From contig NZ_CP121113.1 in the NCBI RefSeq assembly GCF_029581395.1, forward strand, positions 3,220,001 to 3,284,000: a stretch of DNA of 64,000 nucleotides. Reading direction: 5' to 3'. Position 1 is the first letter of the stretch; every line of letters begins with the position of its first letter. The DNA is from Roseinatronobacter sp. S2 (GTDB lineage: Bacteria > Pseudomonadota > Alphaproteobacteria > Rhodobacterales > Rhodobacteraceae). Positions 48,840 to 56,975 of this stretch are shown piece by piece. The translations under genes and the position numbers were made by a program. Below the pieces are notes generated by a model that was given only the letters and a program-made list of their open reading frames with translations, was not told the origin of the DNA and did no database searches.

Positions 48840-49722
48840 GGCCATGCCCCTTGCGGTGGGCCTGCAACCGCTTGCCATAGGTTTGCGACACACGGTCGAA
48901 AATGATGGCCAGCGCAACAATCGCCAGCCCGTTCATGACGCCCAGCGCCAGATACTGGTTGGAAATGGCCCGCAACACCGGCACGCCCAACCCCTGCACG
49001 CCGATCATGGATGCAATCACCACCATCGCCAGCGCCATCATGATAGTCTGGTTCACGCCCGCAAAAATATTGGGCAAGGCCAGTGGCACCTGCACCCCCC
49101 ACAGTTTTTGACGCGGCGAGGCACCAAAGGCATCAGCCGCTTCCAGAATATCCTTGTCCACCAGCCGGATACCCAGATTGGTCAGGCGCACAATCGGCGG
49201 AATGGCATAGATGCACACCGCAATCAGCCCCGGCACCTTGCCAATGCCCAGCAACATGACAACGGGGATCAGATACACAAAGGACGGGATGGTTTGCATC
49301 ACATCCAGAACCGGCGTGATGGTGGCCTGCATCCTGTCGGACCGCGCCATCAGAATGCCCACAGGAATGCCAATCGCGATACACAGGAATGTTGCCACTG
49401 AAATAATCGCCAGTGTCGACATGGTATCGTCCCACATGCCGAAATAGCCGATCACCACAAAGGCCAGCACAGACGCTGCGGTAATTTTCCAGCTGCGCGC
49501 CCCCGCATAGCACAGGCCCCCGATCACAAGCAGGATGACCGGCCAGGGCGTGGCCAGCAACAGGTTCTCAAACCAGACCAGAAACCGCAACAACGGATGA
49601 AAGAAGCTTTCAAGCGTTTCCGCCCAACTGCGCGTGAAGTCACGAAACGACCCGTCAATGGACCGGCGCAACGACGCCAGTTCCGCGCGCGACAATGACG
49701 GAAATTCCCTGAAAAATTCCAT
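48832..49722 (-). CDS. proW: Glycine betaine/choline ABC transporter permease
   Basis: The 296-residue permease has an N-terminal amphipathic stretch and about six membrane segments. Its EAA loop is LEAADAFGASPRQKLWGVQ, followed by LPNIFAGVNQTIMMALAMVV. This is the ProW/OpuAB family. It lies 90 bases downstream of proX, with a strong hairpin in between, and overlaps proV at its end. Confidence 0.9.
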   Translation of the reverse strand: MEFFREFPSLSRAELASLRRSIDGSFRDFTRSWAETLESFFHPLLRFLVWFENLLLATPWPVILLVIGGLCYAGARSWKITAASVLAFVVIGYFGMWDDTMSTLAIISVATFLCIAIGIPVGILMARSDRMQATITPVLDVMQTIPSFVYLIPVVMLLGIGKVPGLIAVCIYAIPPIVRLTNLGIRLVDKDILEAADAFGASPRQKLWGVQVPLALPNIFAGVNQTIMMALAMVVIASMIGVQGLGVPVLRAISNQYLALGVMNGLAIVALAIIFDRVSQTYGKRLQAHRKGHGHD

Positions 49723-49762
49723 TTATCTGCCCTCTGATTCAGATGTGCTGTCCCAATGCGCG

Positions 49763-49789
49763 AAAGGCCCGCAAAATATGCGGGCCTTT
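49763..49789 (-). promoter_or_regulatory. Intercistronic hairpin between proX and proW
   Basis: AAAGGCCCGCA and TGCGGGCCTTT form an 11-base perfect stem with a 5-base loop in the 90-base gap between the two genes. Such a stem after a binding-protein gene usually acts as a partial terminator or mRNA stabiliser, giving more ProX than ProWV. Confidence 0.7.
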
Positions 49790-49812
49790 GGGTGCTTGGG
49801 TGTCACAGCGCG

Positions 49813-50823
49813 TTACAACGCGCCCCGGATGCGGTCGGCGACATCTTCGCTGACCCATTCGGTCCAGATTTCTTCATGTGTCAGAAGAAACTCGAACGCG
49901 GCGTCTTCGCCAAGTGCCTGATTTTCATTCATGAAAACAAGCATTTCGTTCATCACATCGCCAGGGAATACGCGGTTTTCAAAATAGGATGCCGCAGGCC
50001 CCGCCTTATCCATGAAGCCGGAAGTGACAACGGTTTCCACCTCTGACATGGTCCATGACGTCGGCTGCGGGTCCAGACAATCCTGCTCGGACAATGCGAT
50101 GCACTCGTCCCAGTTTTCAGAGCCTGCCCATTCGGCCTCGAACGGCAACAAAACCATCTCGTATTTGCCGATCATCGATGTGGGTGCCCAGTAATAGCCG
50201 AACCACGGAACGCCACGTTCCGCCGCGCGCGCCATGGACCCGTCCAGCCCTGCGGCTGATCCGGGGTCAACCAGACGCCAGCCCTTGTCTTCCATTTCAA
50301 ACGCGCGGAACAGGTTGGCATTGATCAACTGGCACCCCCAACCGGCCGGGCAGCCAATGAAAGCGCCCTTGGACGGGTCTTCGGGATGGGGGAACAAATC
50401 GGGCCGTTCCAAAAGCTTCTCGACCGTGTCGAGTTCGGGATATTCGGCGTGAAATGCAGGTGTCACCCACCAGCCTTCGCCCAGATCGGTGATGGGGGCG
50501 TCATTCAGGGCGTGCAGGCTGCCTTCTTCTTTTGCGGCATCCAGCGCAACGCGCACGGCATTGATCCACAATTCAGGGGCGACATCCGGCTGGCCACGCT
50601 CGCTCATGGACGCGAAGGTTGTTTCTGTTGCGCCGGGAACCAGCGTGACATCGCAGCCATACCCTTCTTCCAGAATGATCGCATCGACATTCGCCATCAG
50701 TTCCGCCGAGGCCCAGTTCATTTCGGCAATCGACACCGCACCGCAATCATCCGCAACGGCAGCATTTGTCAAACCTACGGTCAACGCAAGCGCACTGGCG
50801 GCGCCCATAATTCCTGATTTCAT
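49813..50823 (-). CDS. proX: Glycine betaine/choline ABC transporter binding protein
   Basis: The 336-residue periplasmic protein has a signal peptide of about 24 residues ending in AAVA, an OpuAC-type domain (IAEMNWASAELMANVDAII, then LGEGWWVTPAFHAEYPELD), and numerous Trp/Tyr residues available for cation-pi binding of a quaternary amine. ATG 50823 has GGGGAG upstream. It is the first gene of the proXWV order on the minus strand; the 285-base gap behind it (50824-51108) separates it from a divergent MFS gene and must contain both promoters, though none is clearly readable there. Confidence 0.88.
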   Translation of the reverse strand: MKSGIMGAASALALTVGLTNAAVADDCGAVSIAEMNWASAELMANVDAIILEEGYGCDVTLVPGATETTFASMSERGQPDVAPELWINAVRVALDAAKEEGSLHALNDAPITDLGEGWWVTPAFHAEYPELDTVEKLLERPDLFPHPEDPSKGAFIGCPAGWGCQLINANLFRAFEMEDKGWRLVDPGSAAGLDGSMARAAERGVPWFGYYWAPTSMIGKYEMVLLPFEAEWAGSENWDECIALSEQDCLDPQPTSWTMSEVETVVTSGFMDKAGPAASYFENRVFPGDVMNEMLVFMNENQALGEDAAFEFLLTHEEIWTEWVSEDVADRIRGAL

Positions 50824-51108
50824 GATGATCTCCCCATTATATTCGCATTTTTTTGCTTCACTGAACCGCATCCTCCAGGAAATCTGGTGGCTTCGCCGTA
50901 GGGATTGGCAAAAAGCGACAGATCCGGTTCACTAATGTCGCAAAAAGACCACATGCAACTTGTGTTGTAAAGTCGCATTCCCCAGATTCCGGCGGGGGGC
51001 GGGCGATATGGCACATGCAACACCCACCGCCAAAAATGTTGGCACAATCCACTTGCCAGCCTGCATCAGGCCTGCGTTAATCATACCAGACAAGACATAA
51101 GGGGTAGT

Positions 51109-52464
51109 ATGGGCAGCAAACGCAAACGCATTTGGGGGTGGTGGGCTTTTGATTGGGCGAACCAGCCTTACAACACTTTGCTTCTGACCTTCATTTTCGC
51201 ACCCTATTTCGCCGCATCGGTCGCGCCGGACCCTGTCACAGGACAGGCGATGTGGGGCTGGATGCTGGCAATATCAGGGCTGCTGACCGCGTTTTTCGCA
51301 CCCATCCTTGGGGCGATTGCGGATAATTCAGGCTATAAACGCATCTGGATTTTGCTGTGGTCGCTGCTGTATGTGACGGGCGCGGCAGCACTGTGGTGGG
51401 CCACACCGGGCGCAGAGCAAGGGACAATCCTGCTGGTGCTTGTGGCGTTCGCTGTGGGGTTGGTGGGGCTGGAATACGGGATCGTGTTCACCAACTCCGT
51501 TTTGCCCAGCCTTGCCCCGCGCACGGAACTGGGGCGCATTTCCGGCACGGGCTGGGCCTTGGGCTATGTGGGGGGGCTTGTGTCGCTGGCGGTCATGCTG
51601 GCGCTTCTGGCAGAAAATGATGCAGGCGTTACCATGCTGGGGATTGCGCCGCTGTTCGGTCTGGACCCGGAGTTGCGCGAAGGCACGCGCGCCGTCGGGC
51701 CATTTGCAGCGCTTTGGTATGTCATCTTTGTGATCCCGTTTTTCCTGTGGGTCAGGGAACCACCCACCCCGCGCAAGGCACCCGGCGCAGTGGCACGCGG
51801 CCTGCGCGAATTGAAAGAAACGCTGCGCGCCCTGCCCACACGGCGCAGTCTGTTTGCCTATCTGGGATCGTCCATGCTGTATCGCGACGCGCTGAACGGC
51901 ATTTATGCCTTTGGCGGGATTTACGCGATCGGGGTGCTGGAATGGAATATCATCCAGATCGGTGTTTTCGGCATTCTGGCGGCGGCGGTGGGCGCTGTGG
52001 CCTGCTGGTTCGGCGGTAAGCTGGATTCCCGCTTTGGCCCGAAACCGGTAATCATTGGCTGTATATTGCTGCTGATCGTCGTCTGCGCGATCATCGTCAG
52101 CACAGACCGCAGCATGGTGCTGTTCATACCTGTAGACGCGTCATCACAGATGCCCGACATCGTATTCTACATTTGCGGCGGGCTTATTGGCGCAGGCGGG
52201 GGCACACTTCAGGCGGCATCGCGCACGATGCTGGTGCGGCAGGCCAACCCCGAACGCATGACCGAAGGGTTTGGCCTTTATGCGCTGTCGGGCAAGGTGC
52301 TGTCCTTCATCGCGCCTGCACTGATTGCACTGGCCACCACGGTAACAGGCGACCAACGGCTGGGGGTCACCCCGCTGATAGGGCTATTCGCCCTGGGGCT
52401 TGTGCTGCTACTATGGGTCAAACCCGAAGGAGAGCCGGAATTCAAATGCGCATCATCATCCTGA
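51109..52464 (+). CDS. MFS transporter, UMF1 (Atg22-like) family
   Basis: The 451-residue membrane protein has about 12 segments. The start, WGWWAFDWANQPYNTLLLTF, and GIVFTNSVLPSLAPRTELG with GRISGTGWALGYVGGLVSL are diagnostic of the UMF1/Atg22-like MFS group. Yeast Atg22 exports vacuolar amino acids; the bacterial substrate is unknown. ATG 51109 lies after GGGGTAGT. The next gene (mepA) begins within its last codons. Confidence 0.85.
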   Translation: MGSKRKRIWGWWAFDWANQPYNTLLLTFIFAPYFAASVAPDPVTGQAMWGWMLAISGLLTAFFAPILGAIADNSGYKRIWILLWSLLYVTGAAALWWATPGAEQGTILLVLVAFAVGLVGLEYGIVFTNSVLPSLAPRTELGRISGTGWALGYVGGLVSLAVMLALLAENDAGVTMLGIAPLFGLDPELREGTRAVGPFAALWYVIFVIPFFLWVREPPTPRKAPGAVARGLRELKETLRALPTRRSLFAYLGSSMLYRDALNGIYAFGGIYAIGVLEWNIIQIGVFGILAAAVGAVACWFGGKLDSRFGPKPVIIGCILLLIVVCAIIVSTDRSMVLFIPVDASSQMPDIVFYICGGLIGAGGGTLQAASRTMLVRQANPERMTEGFGLYALSGKVLSFIAPALIALATTVTGDQRLGVTPLIGLFALGLVLLLWVKPEGEPEFKCASSS

Positions 52465-53330
52465 CCCTGTTTCTGGCCATAGCCCCCGGTCTGACCGCTG
52501 CGCAATCGCTGGCCAACCAGATGTTTGGCGCACATGCCATGCCATCCCTGCAAGCGCCCGAAGCCATCGGGTCATATGCCAATGGCTGCGCGGCGGGGCT
52601 GGTGCGCCTGCCGGAAACGGGGCCGACATGGCAGGCCATGCGCCTGTCGCGTAATCGCAACTGGGGCCACCCAGACGCAATTGCCTATGTGCAGGACCTG
52701 TCGCGCAAGGCCGTGCAGATCGGCTGGAACGGGCTATATGTCGGCGACATCAGCCAGCCGCGCGGGGGGCCGATGACATCGGGCCATGCCAGCCACCAGA
52801 TCGGGCTGGATATAGATATCTGGATGCTGCCGCCCACGCGCCTGAACCTGTCGCGCGCTGAGCGCGAAAGCCTGAGTTCGATTTCCGTGCGCACCAACGA
52901 TCAGCGCAGTATCAATTCCAACTGGACGCGCGCGCATCATGAATTGCTGAAACAAGCCGCGCTTGATCCCCGCGTGGACCGTATTTTTGTGGCGGCAGCC
53001 GTCAAACTGGAAATGTGCAAAACCGCGACGCGCGCCGATACACCATGGTTGCAGAAAATCCGCCCCGCAGTCGGGCATAACTATCATTTTCATGTGCGCC
53101 TGTCCTGCCCGCGCGGAAACCGCCATTGCGTCACCCAGTCGCCCACGGTGGCGGAACTGTCCAAAGGCGGAAATGGCTGCGATGAAACGCTGGACTGGTG
53201 GGTGACCGATTTCCTGAACCCGCCACGGCGCGAACGCACCGAACCCCCGGCGCCGCGCACCCGCCACCCGCGCGAATTCACGATGGCCGACCTGCCCGCC
53301 CAGTGCCAGCAGGTTCTGGCCACACAATAG
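52446..53330 (+). CDS. mepA: Penicillin-insensitive murein endopeptidase
   Basis: The 294-residue protein has a signal peptide (MRIIILTLFLAIAPGLTAAQ) and the LAS-type zinc site: GHASHQIGLDIDIW with two His and Asp, and HNYHFHVRL near the C-terminus. MepA cleaves D-Ala-meso-DAP cross-links of peptidoglycan in the periplasm. The ATG at 52446 overlaps the transporter gene by 19 bases, so translational coupling is likely. The C-terminal tail is Pro/Arg-rich. Confidence 0.92.
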   Translation: MRIIILTLFLAIAPGLTAAQSLANQMFGAHAMPSLQAPEAIGSYANGCAAGLVRLPETGPTWQAMRLSRNRNWGHPDAIAYVQDLSRKAVQIGWNGLYVGDISQPRGGPMTSGHASHQIGLDIDIWMLPPTRLNLSRAERESLSSISVRTNDQRSINSNWTRAHHELLKQAALDPRVDRIFVAAAVKLEMCKTATRADTPWLQKIRPAVGHNYHFHVRLSCPRGNRHCVTQSPTVAELSKGGNGCDETLDWWVTDFLNPPRRERTEPPAPRTRHPREFTMADLPAQCQQVLATQ

Positions 53331-53429
53331 GCCGCGCCATACTTGCCTTTCGATGCCAGTATCGCTATCTGGCGCCATGCCGCTTGCGGCACAAGTCTCC
53401 GCAACCTTGAAAAAAACGGAATACATATT

Positions 53430-54065
53430 ATGACCCGCGCCCACCTGCCCGGCATTATTGCCATGGCGGCGATTGTCGTCGCATCGAATATCCTTGTTCA
53501 ATTCCTGTTCGGAAACTGGCTGACATGGGGGGCATTCACCTACCCGCTGGCCTTTTTGGTCAATGACGTCATGAACCGCGTCTATGGCCCGCAAGCCGCG
53601 CGGCGCGTGGTGTGGGTTGGCTTTGCCGTGGGCGTTGCCTGTTCCCTGATCGGCACACAGATTATCGGCGAATATGGCCCGCTGGTGACGTTGCGTATTG
53701 CGGTGGGGTCGGGCATTGCCTTCCTGACTGCGCAACTTGTCGATGTCGCAATATTCGACCGCCTGCGCGAAGACAAACATGGCGGTCCATGGTGGCGCGC
53801 GCCACTGGCATCCACGCTTGTGGGGTCCACATTGGACACTGCCTTATTTTTCAGCATCGCCTTTTCGGCAACCTTGGCGTTCATCGAACCTGCCAATGAT
53901 GTGTCCTGGGCGGGGGAAGTCCTGCCAATGCTGGGCTTCGGGCCGGAAGTGCCGCTATGGGTTAGCCTTGCGGTCGCAGATTGGGGCGTAAAGCTGAGTC
54001 TGGCCTTGCTGGCTTTGGTGCCATTCAGACTGATCGTCCGCAAAAAAACGCAACCTGTCGCATAA
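53430..54065 (+). CDS. Queuosine precursor transporter (YhhQ family)
   Basis: The 211-residue membrane protein has about six segments and matches the VUT/YhhQ family: LFGNWLTWGAFTYPLAFLV, NDVMNRVYGPQAARRVV and STLVGSTLDTALFFS. E. coli YhhQ imports preQ0/preQ1 for queuosine synthesis. No preQ1 riboswitch could be recognised in the 99-base leader. ATG 53430 is preceded by an A-rich stretch, ACGGA, with weak spacing. Confidence 0.87.
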   Translation: MTRAHLPGIIAMAAIVVASNILVQFLFGNWLTWGAFTYPLAFLVNDVMNRVYGPQAARRVVWVGFAVGVACSLIGTQIIGEYGPLVTLRIAVGSGIAFLTAQLVDVAIFDRLREDKHGGPWWRAPLASTLVGSTLDTALFFSIAFSATLAFIEPANDVSWAGEVLPMLGFGPEVPLWVSLAVADWGVKLSLALLALVPFRLIVRKKTQPVA

Positions 54066-54121
54066 TTTCTTTTGACAAACACAAAATATGTGCCACCATC
54101 CTAATTAACAGCAACCAAATG

Positions 54122-54136
54122 AAAGGAGGTGGTCCA
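54122..54136 (+). promoter_or_regulatory. Extended Shine-Dalgarno complementary to the 16S rRNA 3' end
   Basis: The bases from 54121 to 54137 (GAAAGGAGGTGGTCCAG) are the reverse complement of the usual alphaproteobacterial 16S 3' end (CTGGATCACCTCCTTTC) except for one A to G change, which still allows G-U pairing. Normal sites pair over 4-8 bases. The core GGAGG lies 7 bases before the GTG of the short ORF at 54137. CCATCTCC at 54247-54254 can pair with GGAGGTGG (54125-54132), with one wobble, and so could hide it. Confidence 0.7.
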
Positions 54137-54193
54137 GTGTCTAGAGTGATGTTGGAGAGAGGTGCAAAGACAGTCAAAGGGGGCAAAACCTGA
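54137..54193 (+). CDS. 18-residue basic peptide ORF with a maximal ribosome-binding site
   Basis: GTG 54137 opens an 18-codon frame encoding SRVMLERGAKTVKGGKT after the initiator, ending TGA at 54193. It has an exceptionally strong ribosome-binding sequence with ideal spacing. A perfect TTGACA at 54072-54077 lies upstream and a terminator lies downstream (54267-54294), so it looks like an independent transcript of roughly 200 bases. The peptide is basic and has no membrane segment or signal. It may be a translated regulator, a leader peptide or the coding part of a dual-function RNA. An in-frame ATG at 54119 would overlap the ribosome-binding site. I do not recognise the family. Confidence 0.55.
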   Translation: MSRVMLERGAKTVKGGKT

Positions 54194-54266
54194 CGGCAGC
54201 CCTGATGGGGACACCCTTTTGATTGGGCCAATGCTCTAATTTGGCTCCATCTCCTGAAGCTCGTTT

Positions 54267-54294
54267 AGGGCCGCCTTGTTTCAGGCGGCCCTTT
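54267..54294 (+). terminator. Terminator of the small-ORF transcript
   Basis: AGGGCCGCC and GGCGGCCCT form a 9-base stem with an 8-base loop (TTGTTTCA) followed by TTTC. Immediately before it, GGGCCAA and TTGGCTC form a second short hairpin. It lies 33 bases before arfB, so arfB would need its own promoter or read-through. Confidence 0.8.
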
Positions 54295-54326
54295 CGATTC
54301 ACCCCGAATTTCCGAACAGCCACACC

Positions 54327-54743
54327 ATGCGTATCAATGACGATATAACCTTGCAGGATTGGGAACTGACTGAATCGTTCACCCGTTCATCAGGACCGGG
54401 GGGACAGAATGTCAACAAGGTGTCCAGCGCCGTTGAATTGCGGTTTGAAGCTGAACGCAGCCCGAACCTGCCCGCGCCTGTCAAAACGCGGCTAAAACGG
54501 CTGGCCGGACGTCGCTGGAGTCTGGATGGCGCCCTTATCTTGCGCGTTGAAGATACGCGGTCGCAAGCGCGCAACCGTGAAATTGCCCGCGCGCGTCTGG
54601 TAGAGCTGATACAACAGGCCCTGAAGCGCCCCAAACCGCGCATCGGAACCCGCCCGACACTGGCCAGCAAACGCCGCAGGCTTGAATCGAAGGCCCATCG
54701 CGCCGATATCAAGGCCCTGCGCAACGCACCCAAACCCGACTAA
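54327..54743 (+). CDS. arfB: Peptidyl-tRNA hydrolase ArfB
   Basis: The 138-residue protein has the catalytic GGQ (25-27) in SSGPGGQNVNK, as in class I release factors, and a basic C-terminal tail (ASKRRRLESKAHRAD) that enters the empty mRNA channel. ArfB/YaeJ rescues ribosomes stalled without a stop codon, a backup for tmRNA. ATG 54327 matches the family N-terminus. It lies just after the small-ORF locus whose leader can pair with 16S rRNA; a link between them is possible but not shown. Confidence 0.94.
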   Translation: MRINDDITLQDWELTESFTRSSGPGGQNVNKVSSAVELRFEAERSPNLPAPVKTRLKRLAGRRWSLDGALILRVEDTRSQARNREIARARLVELIQQALKRPKPRIGTRPTLASKRRRLESKAHRADIKALRNAPKPD

Positions 54744-54819
54744 TCCGGCCTGATATAACGCCCCCTTTCATCATTTGGTCATACTGTTCCGCCATCATCC
54801 CAAACAGGAGCTTGCATTC

Positions 54820-55284
54820 GTGAACGCCGCGTCCATGTCCAGAATCCTGTTGAACCTGATTGCGGATCAGGTGCGCCCTGCCTTTGTGCAGACGGCAGCG
54901 CTGTGCCTGCGCGACGGCCCTGCGGGACCAGAGGTTCTGCTGGTCCAGACATTGCGCCTGCACCAATGGGTAATCCCCAAAGGATGGCCCATGAAGGGAA
55001 AATCGCTGGCGCAAGCCGCCGCGATCGAAGCGTGGGAAGAAGCCGGTGTGCGCGGCACTGTTTCAGACACCCCAATCGGTGCTTTCACCTATACAAAGAT
55101 CAAGAAAAGCGGGCTGCCCGTCAGTTGCCGCGCGCAAATATACCGGCTGGATGTCAAGAAGGTTTCCGACACCTACCCCGAAGCGCACAAGCGCATTCGC
55201 AAATGGTTTCCGCTGGAACAAGCGGCGCAGATTGTGCGTGATGCCGAAGTGCAGCTTCTGCTAGACAGTCTACAGACAAAGTAG
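54820..55284 (+). CDS. Nudix hydrolase (diadenosine/inositol polyphosphate type)
   Basis: The 154-residue protein has a WVIPKGWPMKGKS segment and the Nudix core AAAIEAWEEAGV. The Arg of the usual REA-EE box is replaced by Ile, so activity may be altered. The short length and WVIPKGW resemble the DIPP/MTH1-like group acting on diphosphoinositol or dinucleoside polyphosphates. GTG 54820 with AGGAG (9-base spacing) is the preferred start; an ATG at 54835 is also in frame. Confidence 0.8.
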   Translation: MNAASMSRILLNLIADQVRPAFVQTAALCLRDGPAGPEVLLVQTLRLHQWVIPKGWPMKGKSLAQAAAIEAWEEAGVRGTVSDTPIGAFTYTKIKKSGLPVSCRAQIYRLDVKKVSDTYPEAHKRIRKWFPLEQAAQIVRDAEVQLLLDSLQTK

Positions 55285-55337
55285 CGCAGACCTGCGATCC
55301 ATATTGTCGCACACGACGAATCCTGATACCGCGCCTC

Positions 55338-55355
55338 ACGTCATAAATTTGTTAC
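55338..55355 (+). promoter_or_regulatory. Possible PHO box before the phosphate permease
   Basis: ACGTCAT-AAAT-TTGTTAC resembles the CTGTCAT-N4-CTGTCAT PhoB site, with five of seven matches in each half, 16 bases before the GTG start. The match is weak. Confidence 0.3.
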
Positions 55356-55370
55356 AAACAGGTATTCGCT

Positions 55371-56837
55371 GTGTCCAACCTTTCGGAAAAGTCATGGAAG
55401 ACGCTTAACAAGGACCTGGCACGCCTTTCGGCTATGGAACGGGCGATGGCCTATTCCGCGCGCCCCTTGGTGGCACCGGGCCTTGCACTGGCTTTCATGG
55501 TTGTGACGGGGTTGGCTGTTGCGGCCTTTATCGGGTTTGAACCGCTGGGTCTGATCGTCATTGCGGCGGCCATCATCGGGGCCTACATGGCCATCAATAT
55601 CGGCGCCAATGACGTGGCCAACAATATGGGGCCGACGGTCGGGGCGCGCGCGCTGACAATCGGAACCGCGCTTATTGTTGCGGCAATCTGTGAAACTGCG
55701 GGCGCGCTTATTGCGGGCGGCGATGTTGTCAACACCGTGTCACGCGGCATTATTGCGCCCGAATCTGTTGCCGAAACGCAAATTTTCATATGGGCGATGA
55801 TGGCAGCACTTCTGGCAGGTGCGCTGTGGATCAACCTTGCGACATGGATCGGCGCGCCGGTCTCCACCACGCATTCGATCGTTGGCGGGGTTATGGGTGC
55901 GGGCATTGCGGCAGCCGGGTTTGCCGCTGTCAATTGGCCTACAATGGCACGCATTGCCGCAAGCTGGGTCATATCGCCGGTTCTGGGCGGGATATTTGCA
56001 GCCATTTTTCTGGCCATCATCAAGTCCCGCATCATCTACCGCCCCGACATGATTCAGGCCGCACGCTACTGGGTGCCAATCCTGATCGGGATTATGGGGG
56101 GCTGTTTCACCACCTATCTGGCCCTGAAAGGTGTGAACAAGATCATAAAGATCGAGTTTGGCACCGCGGTGGCGCTGGGGGTCGCGTTCGGCACTGTGCT
56201 GACCTTTGCGATGCGCCCCGTCATTCGCCGACAAAGTCAGGGCATGGAAAACCGCAAGAAATCCCTGAAGATCCTGTTCAATATCCCGTTGATCTTCTCG
56301 GCGGCGCTGCTGTCCTTTGCGCATGGGGCCAATGACGTGGCCAATGCCATCGGGCCGGTTGCCGCGATTGTCCACGCGGTGCGCGATGGCGGGGCGTCAG
56401 ACAATGTGGGCATACCGCTTTGGGTTATGCTGATTGGCGGTATTGGCCTGTCAATCGGGCTGTTGCTGTTCGGGCCGAAGCTGATCAATCTTGTCGGCAG
56501 TGAAATCACGCGCCTGAACGCCATGCGCGCCTATTGCGTGTCACTCGCCGCAGCGATCACCGTTATTTTTGCATCGTGGCTGGGGCTGCCGGTCAGTTCC
56601 ACGCATATTGCCATCGGGGCGATCTTCGGGGTGGGTTTCTTTCGCGAATGGTATCATGAACGCATTCTGAATGAACGCCGCGTGGACACCACCACCCCTG
56701 TCGAAGTGCGCAAACGGAAAAAAGTTGTGCGCCGCGCGCATTTCCTGACCATCCTTGCGGCATGGATTGTGACGGTTCCATCTGCTGCGGTGCTGTCTGC
56801 GGGCCTGTTCTATCTGATGAACCTGATCAGCTATTAA
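55371..56837 (+). CDS. pit: PiT-family inorganic phosphate permease
   Basis: The 488-residue membrane protein has the duplicated PiT signature, GANDVANNMGPTVG in the first half and GANDVANAIGPVAA in the second, separated by a cytoplasmic loop of moderate length. It co-transports metal-phosphate with protons across the inner membrane. The start is GTG 55371, and the N-terminal extension (NLSEKSWKTLNKDLARLS) is soluble. No PhoU-like partner is adjacent. It is preceded by a candidate PHO box. Confidence 0.92.
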   Translation: MSNLSEKSWKTLNKDLARLSAMERAMAYSARPLVAPGLALAFMVVTGLAVAAFIGFEPLGLIVIAAAIIGAYMAINIGANDVANNMGPTVGARALTIGTALIVAAICETAGALIAGGDVVNTVSRGIIAPESVAETQIFIWAMMAALLAGALWINLATWIGAPVSTTHSIVGGVMGAGIAAAGFAAVNWPTMARIAASWVISPVLGGIFAAIFLAIIKSRIIYRPDMIQAARYWVPILIGIMGGCFTTYLALKGVNKIIKIEFGTAVALGVAFGTVLTFAMRPVIRRQSQGMENRKKSLKILFNIPLIFSAALLSFAHGANDVANAIGPVAAIVHAVRDGGASDNVGIPLWVMLIGGIGLSIGLLLFGPKLINLVGSEITRLNAMRAYCVSLAAAITVIFASWLGLPVSSTHIAIGAIFGVGFFREWYHERILNERRVDTTTPVEVRKRKKVVRRAHFLTILAAWIVTVPSAAVLSAGLFYLMNLISY

Positions 56838-56975
56838 GGGGCATACGGCATCGCTGCGCGCCTGCGGTATCCGTTCACGCAGAAAAATCGCATATTTCGG
56901 CGGTGCATCTTGCTGTCGGAATGATCTTGCCTGATCATGCCCCCACCCGCCATGCATGCAGAAGGCGTATAGCCC

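Noticed and set aside
50824..51108. Operators or a small gene in the gap between proX and the MFS gene
   Set aside because: Some AAAAAGCGACAG-like repeats are visible, but no symmetrical site, promoter pair or ORF was convincing.
53331..53429. preQ1 riboswitch ahead of the YhhQ-type transporter
   Set aside because: No preQ1 aptamer pattern could be fitted to the 99-base leader.
54116..54300. tmRNA, SRP RNA or RNase P RNA at the small-ORF locus
   Set aside because: None of the conserved cores of those RNAs is present; the signal is a ribosome-binding region, a short frame and a terminator.
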